DNA of 64,000 nt. Source: JBBQXH01 sp963710975 (GTDB lineage Bacteria; Actinomycetota; Thermoleophilia; Gaiellales; Gaiellaceae). Positions within the stretch are counted from its first letter, which is position 1. Each line of letters opens with the position of its first letter. A program made the translations under genes and the position numbers. The notes beneath the pieces were generated by a model. That model searched no databases and was not told where the DNA came from. It saw nothing but the letters and a program-made list of their open reading frames with translations. Below, one piece after another: positions 36,914-47,171 of the stretch. The stretch is from NCBI GenBank assembly GCA_963710975.1, contig CAVQCG010000007.1:1-64000 (forward strand). The letters run 5' to 3'.

Positions 36914-37470
36914 GGGCCGAGCGCCTTGAACGCCTCCCAGAACGCGCGCTTCGACGCCTGGTCGTCGAGCGACGCGTCGATGTCTGGCGTCACGAGGGCC
37001 TCGATCGTCGGCGTGAAGCGTTGACGCTCCCCCGGGCTGTCTGCGACATCGGACGAGAGCGGGAAGCGGCATTCGTTCAGAAAGACGCGGGTATCCTCTC
37101 CCATCACGACGACGATCTTCGGTTGGACGATGTGGAGCTCGCGGACGACGAATGACCGAGCCTCTTCCTCCGGCTCGTCGACGTACTTGATGCAATTGGT
37201 CCCGTAGATCGCGGTGGGATCGACGCCGAGGCGCTGGATCGACTTCAGGACTGCCTGGCCGGCCCGGCCGAAGAACGCGACGCCCTCGTGCAGCTCGGAG
37301 CCTTGCGGCCCGTACTTCAGGAGCATGACGTCTGCCAGCGGGTGGCCCGATCCGACGACGAGGGCGCGATCTGCCCCGGCCGCCCGCGCGATCTCTGCGC
37401 CGAGCTCGTTCGTCTCCGCGATCGCCTTCTTGAGATATCGGTCGGAGATGTCGCTGGAGGCCACGGGCAT
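36886..37470 (-). CDS. uracil-DNA glycosylase superfamily protein
   Basis: A 194-residue protein (from the ATG at 37470) of the UDG fold. ALVVGSGHPLADVMLLKYG replaces the usual catalytic loop, GVAFFGRAGQAVLKSI matches the family-4/5 motif FVGRAG, and YGTNCIKYVDEPEEE corresponds to the NxxK strand. The Fe-S Cys pattern of family 4 is not visible. DNA repair of uracil or a related base is the expected role, but the substrate loop differs from known types. A GTG at 37551 would add 27 low-complexity residues overlapping the upstream gene. Confidence 0.7.
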   Translation of the reverse strand: MPVASSDISDRYLKKAIAETNELGAEIARAAGADRALVVGSGHPLADVMLLKYGPQGSELHEGVAFFGRAGQAVLKSIQRLGVDPTAIYGTNCIKYVDEPEEEARSFVVRELHIVQPKIVVVMGEDTRVFLNECRFPLSSDVADSPGERQRFTPTIEALVTPDIDASLDDQASKRAFWEAFKALGPWWSELPPY

Positions 37471-37502
37471 CAGACCGGAGTTCTTCGACGCGTCGTCCGT
37501 TC

Positions 37503-39267
37503 CTACCGCGTCGCTGTCCGGGTCCGCCTCTCGCGAGCCTGGGCGACCCACTTCAGGCTCTGGAGGTAGAGGAGCGATTTCGGCCGCCGGACGATCTCGG
37601 CGGACCGCAAGCTGAGCAGGAACTCCTCAGGAGTTCGGAATTCCCGCATCCGAAGCGCGCCGGTCCCGACGCCCTGCAGTACGTGCGCGTCAGACCCGGC
37701 ACCCATGAGCAGGTTGTACTTCCGCGCAAACCGGAGCGCCTCGTCGTTGTAGCCCTCGAAGAGCAGGCGCGCGTTGTACGCCTCGAACACGTCGATATCG
37801 GCGAGGTGGCGATGCAGGGTGGCGGCGTCGGGGATCGAGTGGAGACGGTCGAAGGGATGGGGGAGGTACACGAGCCCGCCCTGCTCGCGAATCGCTGCGA
37901 TCGTCTCTTCCATGGACATGCCGCGCGGGATCTCCTCTCTCAGGAAGAGCCCGATCACCTCGCCCTGCGCGGCGGTCTTCACCTCCTCACCAGGGATGAC
38001 GGTCAGGCGCCGTCCCTTCGCCAGCTCAGCTCCCCGGCGTGCGCCGACAAAGACGTTGTGGTCGGTGATCGCGATCGCTCCGAGGCCGATCGCCTCGGCG
38101 TGGTCGAGAAGCTCCTCGACCGGGATCGAGCAGTCGTGCGAGTGATCCGTGTGCATGTGGAGGTCGACGAGGATCCACGGCCGGTCGGCGAGAAGCTCGG
38201 TGGTTGCGGTAGGGACGCGCTTTCTGTCGAGCAGCGACAGGTACAGGCCGTCGAGTTCGGCGCCCAGGGCATCGACGCTCTGACGTTCCGCAGCCGCGCG
38301 TGCTGCCTTGCCCTCCGCAATCCGGAAGTCGGCATCGCCGCTGAGTCGTCCCATGGCCGCTCCGACGAGTTCCGGTTGCTCCTCGCGCGCCGGCGGATCG
38401 ATCGATCGGGAGCCCGCTGGCGAGGGCTTCCGTTCTGAGCCGCGCGGAGCCCCCGGCCGCCGGGACGAAGCCCAGGGCCCCTCTGAGGAGCGCGGCGCGA
38501 CGGACACCGTCGTGCGCGGTCTCGACCTCGACCCTTCCCCGGAGGCGCCGTGGGACGTACGGCCTTCCCATCAGCGGTCGCGTCCGGAGAACGGTGATCT
38601 CGATGTGGTCGAGGGCGTAGAGAGCGCGGAGCGCAGCCCGTGCGAGCGCGCGCTCGTCCGGATCCCACTCGAGGACGAACCGGCTGCCGTCCTCCCCAGG
38701 GTGGAAGAGCTGCGTGTCCACACCGACCGGAAGCAGCCGGTACTCGCCGGGGAAGCGCTCTGATGCTGCCGCGAGCGTCTCGTCTCCGACCGCGCTCAGG
38801 GCGTCGACGCGGGCGAGAAGCCTGGCTCGCTGCGCCTTCGACGGCGGATAGGAGAGGCGCTCGACTGAATGGAACGTCGCGACCGAGAGGCCGACAGCGT
38901 CCCGGAGCGCGAGATACGAGAGGCTCGGAACGCCCGGCTCGTGACCGTGGATCACGTCGAAGCGTCCCTTCGACAGCGCGAGCTGGAGGTTCGCACGAAC
39001 CCCGACAGGCACACCGATCCGGCTCGTCCGCGAGACCGGCACGGCAGGCCCGAGAGCGACGAGCCCCTGCAGGAGCGTCCCGCGCTGCTCGAGGTGGCGC
39101 AGAGCGCGCCGGCCGTCCGCCAGTTGCGAAGCGCTGTTCGACGGCGCGAGGACGCACACCGAGTGGCCGCGCGCTTCCAGCGCCTGCGCGGCCGCCGCGA
39201 CGTGATCGTTCACGTCATGGGGCTGGGACCACGAGAAGGGGGTGACCAGGCAGATGCGCAGCCCCAT
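37503..39267 (-). pseudogene. GT4 glycosyltransferase-PHP domain fusion, frameshifted
   Basis: About 588 residues if a shift in a (GATC)3 tract at 38396-38407 is corrected. The N-terminal half is a GT-B glycosyltransferase of family 4: LRICLVTPFSWSQPHDVNDH, FDVIHGHEPGVPSLSY, LLPVGVDTQLFHPGE and the donor-site TEALASGLP. After the shift comes REEQPELVGAAM, completing the GT, and then a PHP phosphoesterase domain (VDLHMHTDHSHDCS, AIAITDHNVF, YLPHPFDR, MGAGSDAHV). Without correction the GT ends early and the PHP part has no clear start. Fusion could couple transfer and hydrolysis of a phosphorylated glycan. Confidence 0.75.
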
Positions 39268-39274
39268 CACAGCG

Positions 39275-39280
39275 ATTCTA
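39275..39280 (-). promoter_or_regulatory. -10 box, leaderless start
   Basis: TAGAAT on the minus strand is seven bases upstream of the ATG at 39267 (four from the GTG at 39270), which favours the ATG. Confidence 0.45.
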
Positions 39281-39367
39281 TGTGACGCCGGTGAGTCTCC
39301 CGCGCACGCAGGCTCGATCCTTTACGACCTCCTGATGACGCGCATCCCGATGGTCGCGCGTCGTCGG

Positions 39368-39384
39368 ACGGTCGGTCAGACCGT
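39368..39384. terminator. hairpin around a stop codon
   Basis: ACGGTC and GACCGT form a perfect six-base stem with a five-base loop, GGTCA, that contains the TGA stop of the minus-strand gene ending at 39376. No T-run follows. Probable factor-assisted or weak terminator. Confidence 0.4.
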
Positions 39385-40116
39385 GCGGCGCAGCACGAGG
39401 ATGCGGCCGGCTGCCAGGGTGGTGTCCGCGACTCCGGCAGTCACGTGGATCCTGCCCCGGTCGTCGCTCACAACCGCGTCCGCACCCGCTCGCGCGTCCC
39501 GATCTGCAGCGATCAGCTCGATGCCGTCGAGGGTGGCGATCAGCGTCTCGGCGGCCAGGGCTCCCACCGTGGGAGCGGCCGCGAACCGCTGCAGGATCGG
39601 CATGAGGAGATATCCGAGCCCGGTCAGGATCGCGAACGCCCCGAGCGTCTTGGCGATGACCGACCCACCGGGTTGCGCCCAGATCACGACGATCAGGAGG
39701 CTGACGGTGACGGTCAGCGCAGCCGCCGTTGCCATCGCGAGCGGGGCGAACCGCCGATCGCGAAGGAGAAGGAGGTTCGTGACCAGGACGAGCTCTGCGA
39801 CGAGCGCGACGAGAGCGGTCGCCGCCCAGCGCTCGGCCGTGTCGGCCCAGATCGCCATGACCAGGACAGCCCCCCAGACCGGCGCCGTACCGATCACGGC
39901 CAGGCCGAGCCGGGCGAGCGTCTGGCGCTCGACGAGAGCGTAGGCTGCAATAGCCGTCGAGCCCGCGAGGAAGACGGCGCCCAGCGTGAGCAGGATGCTG
40001 CTGTCGGTTTCGCTGAACGCGCCTCGGACGAGCCCGACGAGCGCGACCAGGGCGGCACCGCAGAGAAGCGCCGCCGCCCCGATCCAGAACAGCCGGCCGA
40101 GGCGTGTCCTGAGCAT
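39376..40116 (-). CDS. membrane protein, function unknown
   Basis: A 246-residue protein with seven hydrophobic helices in the first 195 residues and a soluble tail (LDGIELIAADRDARAGADAV, GRIHVTAGVADTTLAAGRIL). The layout suggests a small integral membrane protein with a beta-rich cytoplasmic end. No family is recognised. It lies 84 bases downstream of the inositol-phosphate synthase gene on the same strand and may be read from its transcript. Confidence 0.6.
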   Translation of the reverse strand: MLRTRLGRLFWIGAAALLCGAALVALVGLVRGAFSETDSSILLTLGAVFLAGSTAIAAYALVERQTLARLGLAVIGTAPVWGAVLVMAIWADTAERWAATALVALVAELVLVTNLLLLRDRRFAPLAMATAAALTVTVSLLIVVIWAQPGGSVIAKTLGAFAILTGLGYLLMPILQRFAAAPTVGALAAETLIATLDGIELIAADRDARAGADAVVSDDRGRIHVTAGVADTTLAAGRILVLRRTV

Positions 40117-40200
40117 CAGCCCGTCGCCGCCCCGTCCTTCGCCGTGTCGTGGTGCCGAATCCGGCCTGCGCCGGCTCCAGCGTGCCGTCGCGGACGAGGG

Positions 40201-41715
40201 CTATGCCGTCGCACGCTGCGCGGCCGTCTTCCGCGATCTGGCGTACTTCTTGATGAACTGCTCGGTCGCTTCGCATGCCTCGTCGTCGACGATCTGCTTC
40301 GGAGGCGACTTCATCAGGTACGAGCTCGGGCCCTCGAGGGCGCCGGCGACACCGTTGTTCAGCGCGAGCTTCGCGAGCCGTACGGCATCGATCACGATCC
40401 CGGCCGAGTTCGGGGAGTCCCAGACCTCGAGCTTGAGCTCCAGGTTCAGCGGGACGTCGCCGAAGGACGACCCCTCGAGCCGGATGTAGGCCCACTTGCG
40501 GTCGGTCAGCCAGGGCACGTAGTCGGACGGGCCGACATGGACGTTGCCTGCGCCGAGGTCGTAGTCGAGCATCGACGTGACCGCGTTCGTCTTCGAGATC
40601 TTCTTCGACTCGAGGCGATCCCGCTCGAGCATGTTCAGGAAGTCGGAGTTGCCGCCGACGTTCAGCTGCATCGTCTTGTCGAGGTGGACGCCACGCTCGC
40701 GGAACAGGCTCGTCAGGACGCGGTGGGTGATCGTCGCGCCGACCTGTGACTTGATGTCGTCGCCGATGATCGGAACTCCGGCTTTCTCGAAGCGGCCCTG
40801 CCAGTACGGCTCGCGCGCGATGAAGACCGGCATGCAGTTCACCATCGCGACGCCTGCGGCCAGGATCTGCTCCGTGTACCACTTCGCCGCCTGCTCCGAG
40901 CCGACGGGAAGGTAGTTGACGACGACGTCGGTGCCTGTCTCCTTGAGGATCTCGACGATGTCGGCCGTCGGTCCGGGGGCCTTCTCGACGATCTGCGAGA
41001 GGTACTTGCCGAGACCGTCGTGCGTCATCCCACGCTGCACCTTGATCCCGGTCTCCTTCACGTCGGCGAACTTGATCGTGTCGTTCGGGTGCGCCCAGAT
41101 GGCCTCTGCCATGTCCGCCCCGACCTTCCCCTTGACGACGTCGAAGGCCGCGGTGAACTCGATGTCGCGAACGTGGTAGCCGCCGAGGTCGACGTGCATG
41201 AGGCCCGGAACGAAGTCCTTCGGGTTCGCATCTCGGTAGTACGTCACGCCCTGGAGCAATGAGTTGGCGCAGTTGCCGACGCCGATGATGGCCACCCGGA
41301 CCTTGTCCTCCGAGCGACCCGCGCCGTTGGTGCTTCCGTTTGTCTCAGACATTCCGTGAGCTCGCTTTCCCCCGCCGAACGGGACTCGATCGATGAACGC
41401 CGGCTCGAGACGGACGCCGAGGTCGTCGGCGAGCGCCTGCACGATCACGCGATTCGTGTTCGATCCGCGCTCGAAGGCCTCGACCTGGATCCGTCGCTTC
41501 AGCTCCGGCGGCATGCGGAGCACGACGACCGGGCTGTCCCCGGGCGTCGAGCCGCGCCGGCCGGTCGGCTCGAACGCGACGCCGAATCGGTCGGCAAGCG
41601 TCGAGACCGCGACGTCGTTGAGCGCGCTGTCACGCCGCTCGACCTCATTCGAGAGGCGGCGCTTCAACTCGGCGGGCATCCGCACGAGCACGCTCTTGAC
41701 GGCCGGACGAGGCAT
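40201..41715 (-). CDS. inositol-3-phosphate synthase with two N-terminal ribbon-helix-helix domains
   Basis: A 504-residue open frame. Residues 1-50 and 60-105 are two RHH-like DNA-binding units (VLVRMPAELKRRLSNEVE and VVVLRMPPELKRRIQVEA, each followed by a short helix). From Met122 (41352) the frame is a 383-residue L-myo-inositol-1-phosphate synthase: VRVAIIGVGNCANSLLQGV, VVVNYLPVGSEQAAKWY and QLNVGGNSDFLNML. There is no stop between the parts. The ATG at 41352 could also start the enzyme alone, since purines (GGGGGAAAG) lie 13 bases upstream. The first start sits next to a perfect inverted repeat. Confidence 0.8.
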   Translation of the reverse strand: MPRPAVKSVLVRMPAELKRRLSNEVERRDSALNDVAVSTLADRFGVAFEPTGRRGSTPGDSPVVVLRMPPELKRRIQVEAFERGSNTNRVIVQALADDLGVRLEPAFIDRVPFGGGKRAHGMSETNGSTNGAGRSEDKVRVAIIGVGNCANSLLQGVTYYRDANPKDFVPGLMHVDLGGYHVRDIEFTAAFDVVKGKVGADMAEAIWAHPNDTIKFADVKETGIKVQRGMTHDGLGKYLSQIVEKAPGPTADIVEILKETGTDVVVNYLPVGSEQAAKWYTEQILAAGVAMVNCMPVFIAREPYWQGRFEKAGVPIIGDDIKSQVGATITHRVLTSLFRERGVHLDKTMQLNVGGNSDFLNMLERDRLESKKISKTNAVTSMLDYDLGAGNVHVGPSDYVPWLTDRKWAYIRLEGSSFGDVPLNLELKLEVWDSPNSAGIVIDAVRLAKLALNNGVAGALEGPSSYLMKSPPKQIVDDEACEATEQFIKKYARSRKTAAQRATA

Positions 41716-41716
41716 A

Positions 41717-41736
41717 AGTGCTAGCAGTATAGCACT
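41717..41736. promoter_or_regulatory. inverted-repeat operator overlapping the -10 box
   Basis: AGTGCTA and TAGCACT form a perfect seven-base inverted repeat with six bases between, immediately upstream of the ATG at 41715. On the minus strand it contains TATACT, a good -10 box. A ribbon-helix-helix protein binding here would block transcription of its own gene. Confidence 0.6.
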
Positions 41737-41754
41737 GTGGCTCGACGCGGGTTG

Positions 41755-42396
41755 CTAGAGAGCTGAGGCCCGCTCGCTGAGCTGCTTGCGGACGAACAGG
41801 ATGCGCTGCGCGACCGTGATCCACGCCAGGACCATCAGGACGAGGACAGCCCACGGCAGCGCCCCGAGCGACCCGAGTGCGAGGCCGATGCCGAGAATGG
41901 CGACTCGCTCGACCCGGCTGCCGAAGCCCACGTCTCCTCTCAGGCCGAGTATCTCGGCCTTGGCACGGGTATAGCTGACGAGGAGCGATCCGACAACGGC
42001 GGCGAACGCGATGGCGATTGCCCACATCTTCCCGTCGCGGGCGAACACGAGCGCGGCCGCGCCGAGCATGAACGCCTCGCCGACACGGTCGAGGGTCGAG
42101 TCGAGGAAGGCTCCGAACGGCGTGCCCTTGCCTCCCGCACGCGCCAGGGCGCCGTCGAGGATGTCCATGATGGCACCCACGACGTAGAGCGCCGCCCCGA
42201 CCAGGTAGAGCCACCAGGCCTGGTCGACGAAGTAGATGGCGATCGAGCCGGCGATGCACAGCGCTACGCCGGAGAGGGAGAGCATGTCGGGCGTGAGTCC
42301 GGTGTTCGCGACCTGCGCCATCGAACGGGTTGCAGCCTCACGAGCCTCTGCGATGTACGCGTCCTTGACCTCGCCCAGGGTTCGCTGCTCGCGCAC
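41755..42396 (-). CDS. CDP-alcohol phosphatidyltransferase, probable phosphatidylinositol-phosphate synthase
   Basis: A 213-residue membrane enzyme. The complete CDP-alcohol signature is present: DxxDGxxARx8GxxxDxxxD, reading DILDGALAR, then GAFLDSTLD. Six hydrophobic helices follow the usual layout. In actinobacteria this family makes phosphatidylinositol phosphate from CDP-diacylglycerol and inositol-1-phosphate. The neighbouring inositol-phosphate synthase gene supports that use over phosphatidylglycerol phosphate. The GTG start has TAGCCT eight bases upstream. Confidence 0.85.
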   Translation of the reverse strand: MREQRTLGEVKDAYIAEAREAATRSMAQVANTGLTPDMLSLSGVALCIAGSIAIYFVDQAWWLYLVGAALYVVGAIMDILDGALARAGGKGTPFGAFLDSTLDRVGEAFMLGAAALVFARDGKMWAIAIAFAAVVGSLLVSYTRAKAEILGLRGDVGFGSRVERVAILGIGLALGSLGALPWAVLVLMVLAWITVAQRILFVRKQLSERASAL

Positions 42397-42404
42397 TGCG
42401 CGCC

Positions 42405-42410
42405 AGGCTA
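42405..42410 (-). promoter_or_regulatory. -10 box, leaderless start
   Basis: TAGCCT on the minus strand is eight bases before the GTG at 42396. Confidence 0.4.
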
Positions 42411-42420
42411 GCAGCGGTGG

Positions 42421-43179
42421 TTACCGAGCCAGGGCGCGCTCGACGTCGTCCCGACGCCCGCGGGTCGCCTCGAGGAAGAGCACGAGAGACGTGGATATGA
42501 CGGCGACGACGATACCGCCGGCGATATCGAGCCAGAAGTGATTTCCGGTTGCCATGACCGTGAACCAGACCCAGGTCGGCCAGAGCGTCCAGAGCAGCTT
42601 CGCCCAGCGCGACGAGACGAGCGCGGCCATCGTGAAGCCGAGAATCAAGGCATCCGCCGAGTGGATGCTCGGCATCGCCGCGAACTGATTCGAGGCGAGC
42701 TGGACGAAGCCGCTTCCGTGGTTGAGCGCAGACGACTGCGCGAGCGTGTCGACGAAGCCCCACTCTGCGAAGAACCGCGGTGGAGCGGTCGGAAGGACGA
42801 CGAACCCGACCAGCGCCAGCACGTTCGCGACGACGAGGACGTTACGGAGCCGCGGGAACGCGTCGTTGCGCTTGAAGTACACCCAGAGGAGCGCCAGTCC
42901 GACGACGGTGAACTGCGAGTTCCAGTACGTCCAGTTCGTCGCCTGGACGAGCCAGTCTCCTGCGTGGAAGACGACGTTCTGGATGTCCAGCTCGACCAGC
43001 GCGTGGAAATGCCGCTCGAAGTCGAGGATCGCCCGGCCGTTGCGGAACGCCTCCTCGGGACCACGATCTGCGATCCCACGCGCCAGCTGGTAGGCGAGGA
43101 TGAACCCGAACCAGACCGCAAGCTGGAGGAGGAAATCCTTCCAGCCGCGCGGAAACGCGTGCCCTAGTCGCGAAGCCAC
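42421..43179 (-). CDS. PAP2-family phosphatase/inositolphosphotransferase-like membrane protein
   Basis: A 252-residue membrane protein of the PAP2 superfamily, in the subgroup resembling inositol phosphorylceramide synthases (Aur1-like). The phosphatase motifs are degenerate but present: LPTAPPRFF, PSIHSADAL (usually PSxH) and ATGNHFWLDIAGG. Six helices are expected. The GTG at 43179 is chosen because TACAAT ends eight bases upstream; the earlier GTG at 43206 lies before that box. It could move or release phosphoinositol head groups, which fits the two inositol-lipid genes downstream. Confidence 0.75.
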   Translation of the reverse strand: MASRLGHAFPRGWKDFLLQLAVWFGFILAYQLARGIADRGPEEAFRNGRAILDFERHFHALVELDIQNVVFHAGDWLVQATNWTYWNSQFTVVGLALLWVYFKRNDAFPRLRNVLVVANVLALVGFVVLPTAPPRFFAEWGFVDTLAQSSALNHGSGFVQLASNQFAAMPSIHSADALILGFTMAALVSSRWAKLLWTLWPTWVWFTVMATGNHFWLDIAGGIVVAVISTSLVLFLEATRGRRDDVERALAR

Positions 43180-43187
43180 GGAGGAGA

Positions 43188-43193
43188 ATTGTA
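43188..43193 (-). promoter_or_regulatory. -10 box, leaderless start
   Basis: TACAAT on the minus strand is eight bases before the GTG at 43179. Confidence 0.45.
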
Positions 43194-43275
43194 GAGAACG
43201 GGTCAACGGGTGCGTCGGCCGGGTTTCGATGTGGTGTCGCTCATCCCCCGATCGAGGACTCCGAACCGCCGCAGA

Positions 43276-44277
43276 TCAGCCCCCGATGTAGGACATCTCC
43301 ACGCGAGGAAGCTCGGAGGTCGCGTTCGAGCGCGTCTCGGAGTAGCGATCGCTCCGACCGAGCCAGACGGCGCCGACGGCGTCCGCCAGGTCGTCGTCCG
43401 AAGCGCCACCGCGCACGAGCGAGCGCAGATCGTGTCCGCGCACGCCGAAGAGGCATGTGTACAGCTTCCCCTCGGCCGAGATGCGGGCACGCGTGCAGTC
43501 ACCGCAGAACGGCTGGGTCACGGAGGCGATCACGCCGATCTCCCCGCCGCCGTCGGCATAGCGCCATCGCCGGGCGACCTCTCCCGGGTAGTTCGGCTCG
43601 GTCGGCTCCAGGGGGAGCTCGGCGTCGATCCGCTCGACGATTTCGGCTGCCGAGACCACGTCGTCGAGCCGCCAGCCGTTCGTCGCACCGACGTCCATGA
43701 ACTCGATGAAGCGGAGGATGTGCCCGGTTCCGTGGAAATGTCGTGCCATCGGGAGGATCGAGCTCTCGTTGACGCCCTTCTTGACGACCATGTTGACCTT
43801 CACCGGCCAGAGGCCGGCAGCAGTTGCGGCCGTGATCCCGTCCAGGACGTGCGAGACCGGAAAGTCGACGTCGTTCATCCCGCGGAAGACCTCGTCGTCG
43901 AGCGAGTCGAGGCTCACGGTGACCCGTCCGAGGCCCGCGTCCGCGAGGGCAGCTGCCTTGCGGGGCAGGAGCGAGCCGTTCGTCGTCAGGGTGAGATCGA
44001 GGCCGGGAATCCCGGCGAGCATCGCGACGAGCTTCTCGACGTCGCGACGAAGGAGCGGCTCCCCGCCGGTGAGGCGGATCTTCTCGACGCCGAGCTGGAC
44101 GAACACCCGGGCGAGGCGGGTGATCTCCTCGAAGGTCAGGAGCTGGTCACGCCGCAGGAATTCATAGTCATGGCCGAACACGTCCTTGGGCATGCAGTAG
44201 GTACAGCGGAAGTTACAGCGGTCGGTGACCGAGATCCTCAGATCACGAAGCGGCCTGCCGAACGTGTCTCGAACCAT
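43276..44277 (-). CDS. moaA: GTP 3',8-cyclase MoaA
   Basis: A 333-residue radical-SAM enzyme for the first step of molybdenum cofactor synthesis. The N-terminal cluster ligands are Cys21, Cys25 and Cys28 in DRCNFRCTYCMPKD. The C-terminal cluster motif is PFCGDCTRARISAEGKLYTC followed by LFG. The protein ends in YIGG; the terminal Gly-Gly is a family hallmark needed for activity. TACCCT six bases before the ATG at 44277 sets the start; an in-frame GTG at 44295 is less likely. No other moa genes are in the window. Confidence 0.95.
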   Translation of the reverse strand: MVRDTFGRPLRDLRISVTDRCNFRCTYCMPKDVFGHDYEFLRRDQLLTFEEITRLARVFVQLGVEKIRLTGGEPLLRRDVEKLVAMLAGIPGLDLTLTTNGSLLPRKAAALADAGLGRVTVSLDSLDDEVFRGMNDVDFPVSHVLDGITAATAAGLWPVKVNMVVKKGVNESSILPMARHFHGTGHILRFIEFMDVGATNGWRLDDVVSAAEIVERIDAELPLEPTEPNYPGEVARRWRYADGGGEIGVIASVTQPFCGDCTRARISAEGKLYTCLFGVRGHDLRSLVRGGASDDDLADAVGAVWLGRSDRYSETRSNATSELPRVEMSYIGG

Positions 44278-44283
44278 GCGGTC

Positions 44284-44289
44284 AGGGTA
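44284..44289 (-). promoter_or_regulatory. -10 box for moaA, leaderless
   Basis: TACCCT on the minus strand is six bases before the ATG at 44277. It lies within 20 bases of the upstream aldo/keto reductase stop. Confidence 0.45.
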
Positions 44290-44291
44290 CT

Positions 44292-45149
44292 TCACGCGTC
44301 ATCCCCGTCCGTCGAGAGGTCGAGCCAGCGGATCTCGTCCGCGGTCAACTCGACGTCCGTCGCAGCGAGGCAGTCGTGCAGCTCCTGGCTCGAACGCGGC
44401 CCGATGACCGCGGATGCAGGGAACGGCTGCGCGAGAACGTAGGCGAGCGCGACCGCGACGGGAGCAACGGCTCGGCGGGCAGCCAGCGCCGTCGCGCGGC
44501 GGCGACGCTCGAGGTTCGCGTCGGAGATCCAGGAGGCCTCCATCTCGTCGTCACGGCACCGGCCGGCGAAGAAGCCGCGCGCCTGGGCCGACCACGCGAG
44601 AAGAGGCGTCTGCGTCCGCTCGTGCCAGCGCACGTCGGCCCGCAGGCAGCCGTCCCAGACCGGTTTCAGCATCTCCGCGAGCGACAGCTGGTTCGACTGC
44701 ACCGTGAAGGGCGTCATCCCGTTCAGCCTTGCGTGTTCGTTGAACGCCTCGAAGCGCTCGGACGTCCAGTTGCTGGCGCCGACGGCGCAGACCCTGCCGG
44801 CGGTCACCTCGCGCTCGAGCGCATCCGCGAACTCGCCGACCGGCACATCGGTGTTGTCCCGGTGGAGGAGATAGAGATCGACCCGTTCCAACCCGAGGTT
44901 CGCGAGGCTCTCGTCGAGCTGGGGAGCTACGACCTCGGGGAAGCAGGTCGGCGAATGCGCTCCCTTGGCCACGATCGTGATTCGATCGCGGATCCCGTGG
45001 CGCGCGACGAACGATCCGACCGCCTCCTCGCTCTCGACCCCGTAGTGGTGTGCCGTGTCGAAGGCCAGCCCGCCGGCCTCCACGTAGGCCTCCCACAGCG
45101 GGGGCTCGACCCGGACAGTGCCCATCACGATCTCTGGCAACTCGTGCAT
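44292..45149 (-). CDS. aldo/keto reductase
   Basis: A 285-residue (alpha/beta)8 oxidoreductase. The catalytic tetrad is visible: Asp and Tyr in AFDTAHHYG, Lys in TIVAKGAHS and His in YLLHRDNTD. The C-terminal NADPH-binding part includes SAVIGPRSSQELHDCLAA. The substrate is not known. A GTG/ATG-like start at 45185 would add 12 residues; the ATG at 45149 is preferred. It ends 15 bases before moaA and is divergent from the heat-shock operon. Confidence 0.85.
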   Translation of the reverse strand: MHELPEIVMGTVRVEPPLWEAYVEAGGLAFDTAHHYGVESEEAVGSFVARHGIRDRITIVAKGAHSPTCFPEVVAPQLDESLANLGLERVDLYLLHRDNTDVPVGEFADALEREVTAGRVCAVGASNWTSERFEAFNEHARLNGMTPFTVQSNQLSLAEMLKPVWDGCLRADVRWHERTQTPLLAWSAQARGFFAGRCRDDEMEASWISDANLERRRRATALAARRAVAPVAVALAYVLAQPFPASAVIGPRSSQELHDCLAATDVELTADEIRWLDLSTDGDDA

Positions 45150-45209
45150 GCGCGCATTGCACGTGTCCGAGCGCGGGAAACGCAAGACGGAAGGCCATTA
45201 GATATCTGA

Positions 45210-45235
45210 TATAACTTGACTTAGATTTTCTTCAA
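45210..45235 (+). promoter_or_regulatory. dnaK promoter with HAIR-like inverted repeat
   Basis: TATAAC at 45210-45215 is a good -10 box in an unusually AT-rich stretch. Directly after it, CTTGACT and TTCAAC form an imperfect inverted repeat (TTGA, 12 bases, TCAA) resembling the HspR-bound HAIR element (CTTGAGT, 7 bases, ACTCAAG). The position would let HspR, encoded in the same operon, repress it. Confidence 0.55.
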
Positions 45236-45251
45236 CAGGAGGCAGCACAGT

Positions 45252-47167
<1,916 letters not shown>

Positions 47168-47171
<4 letters not shown>

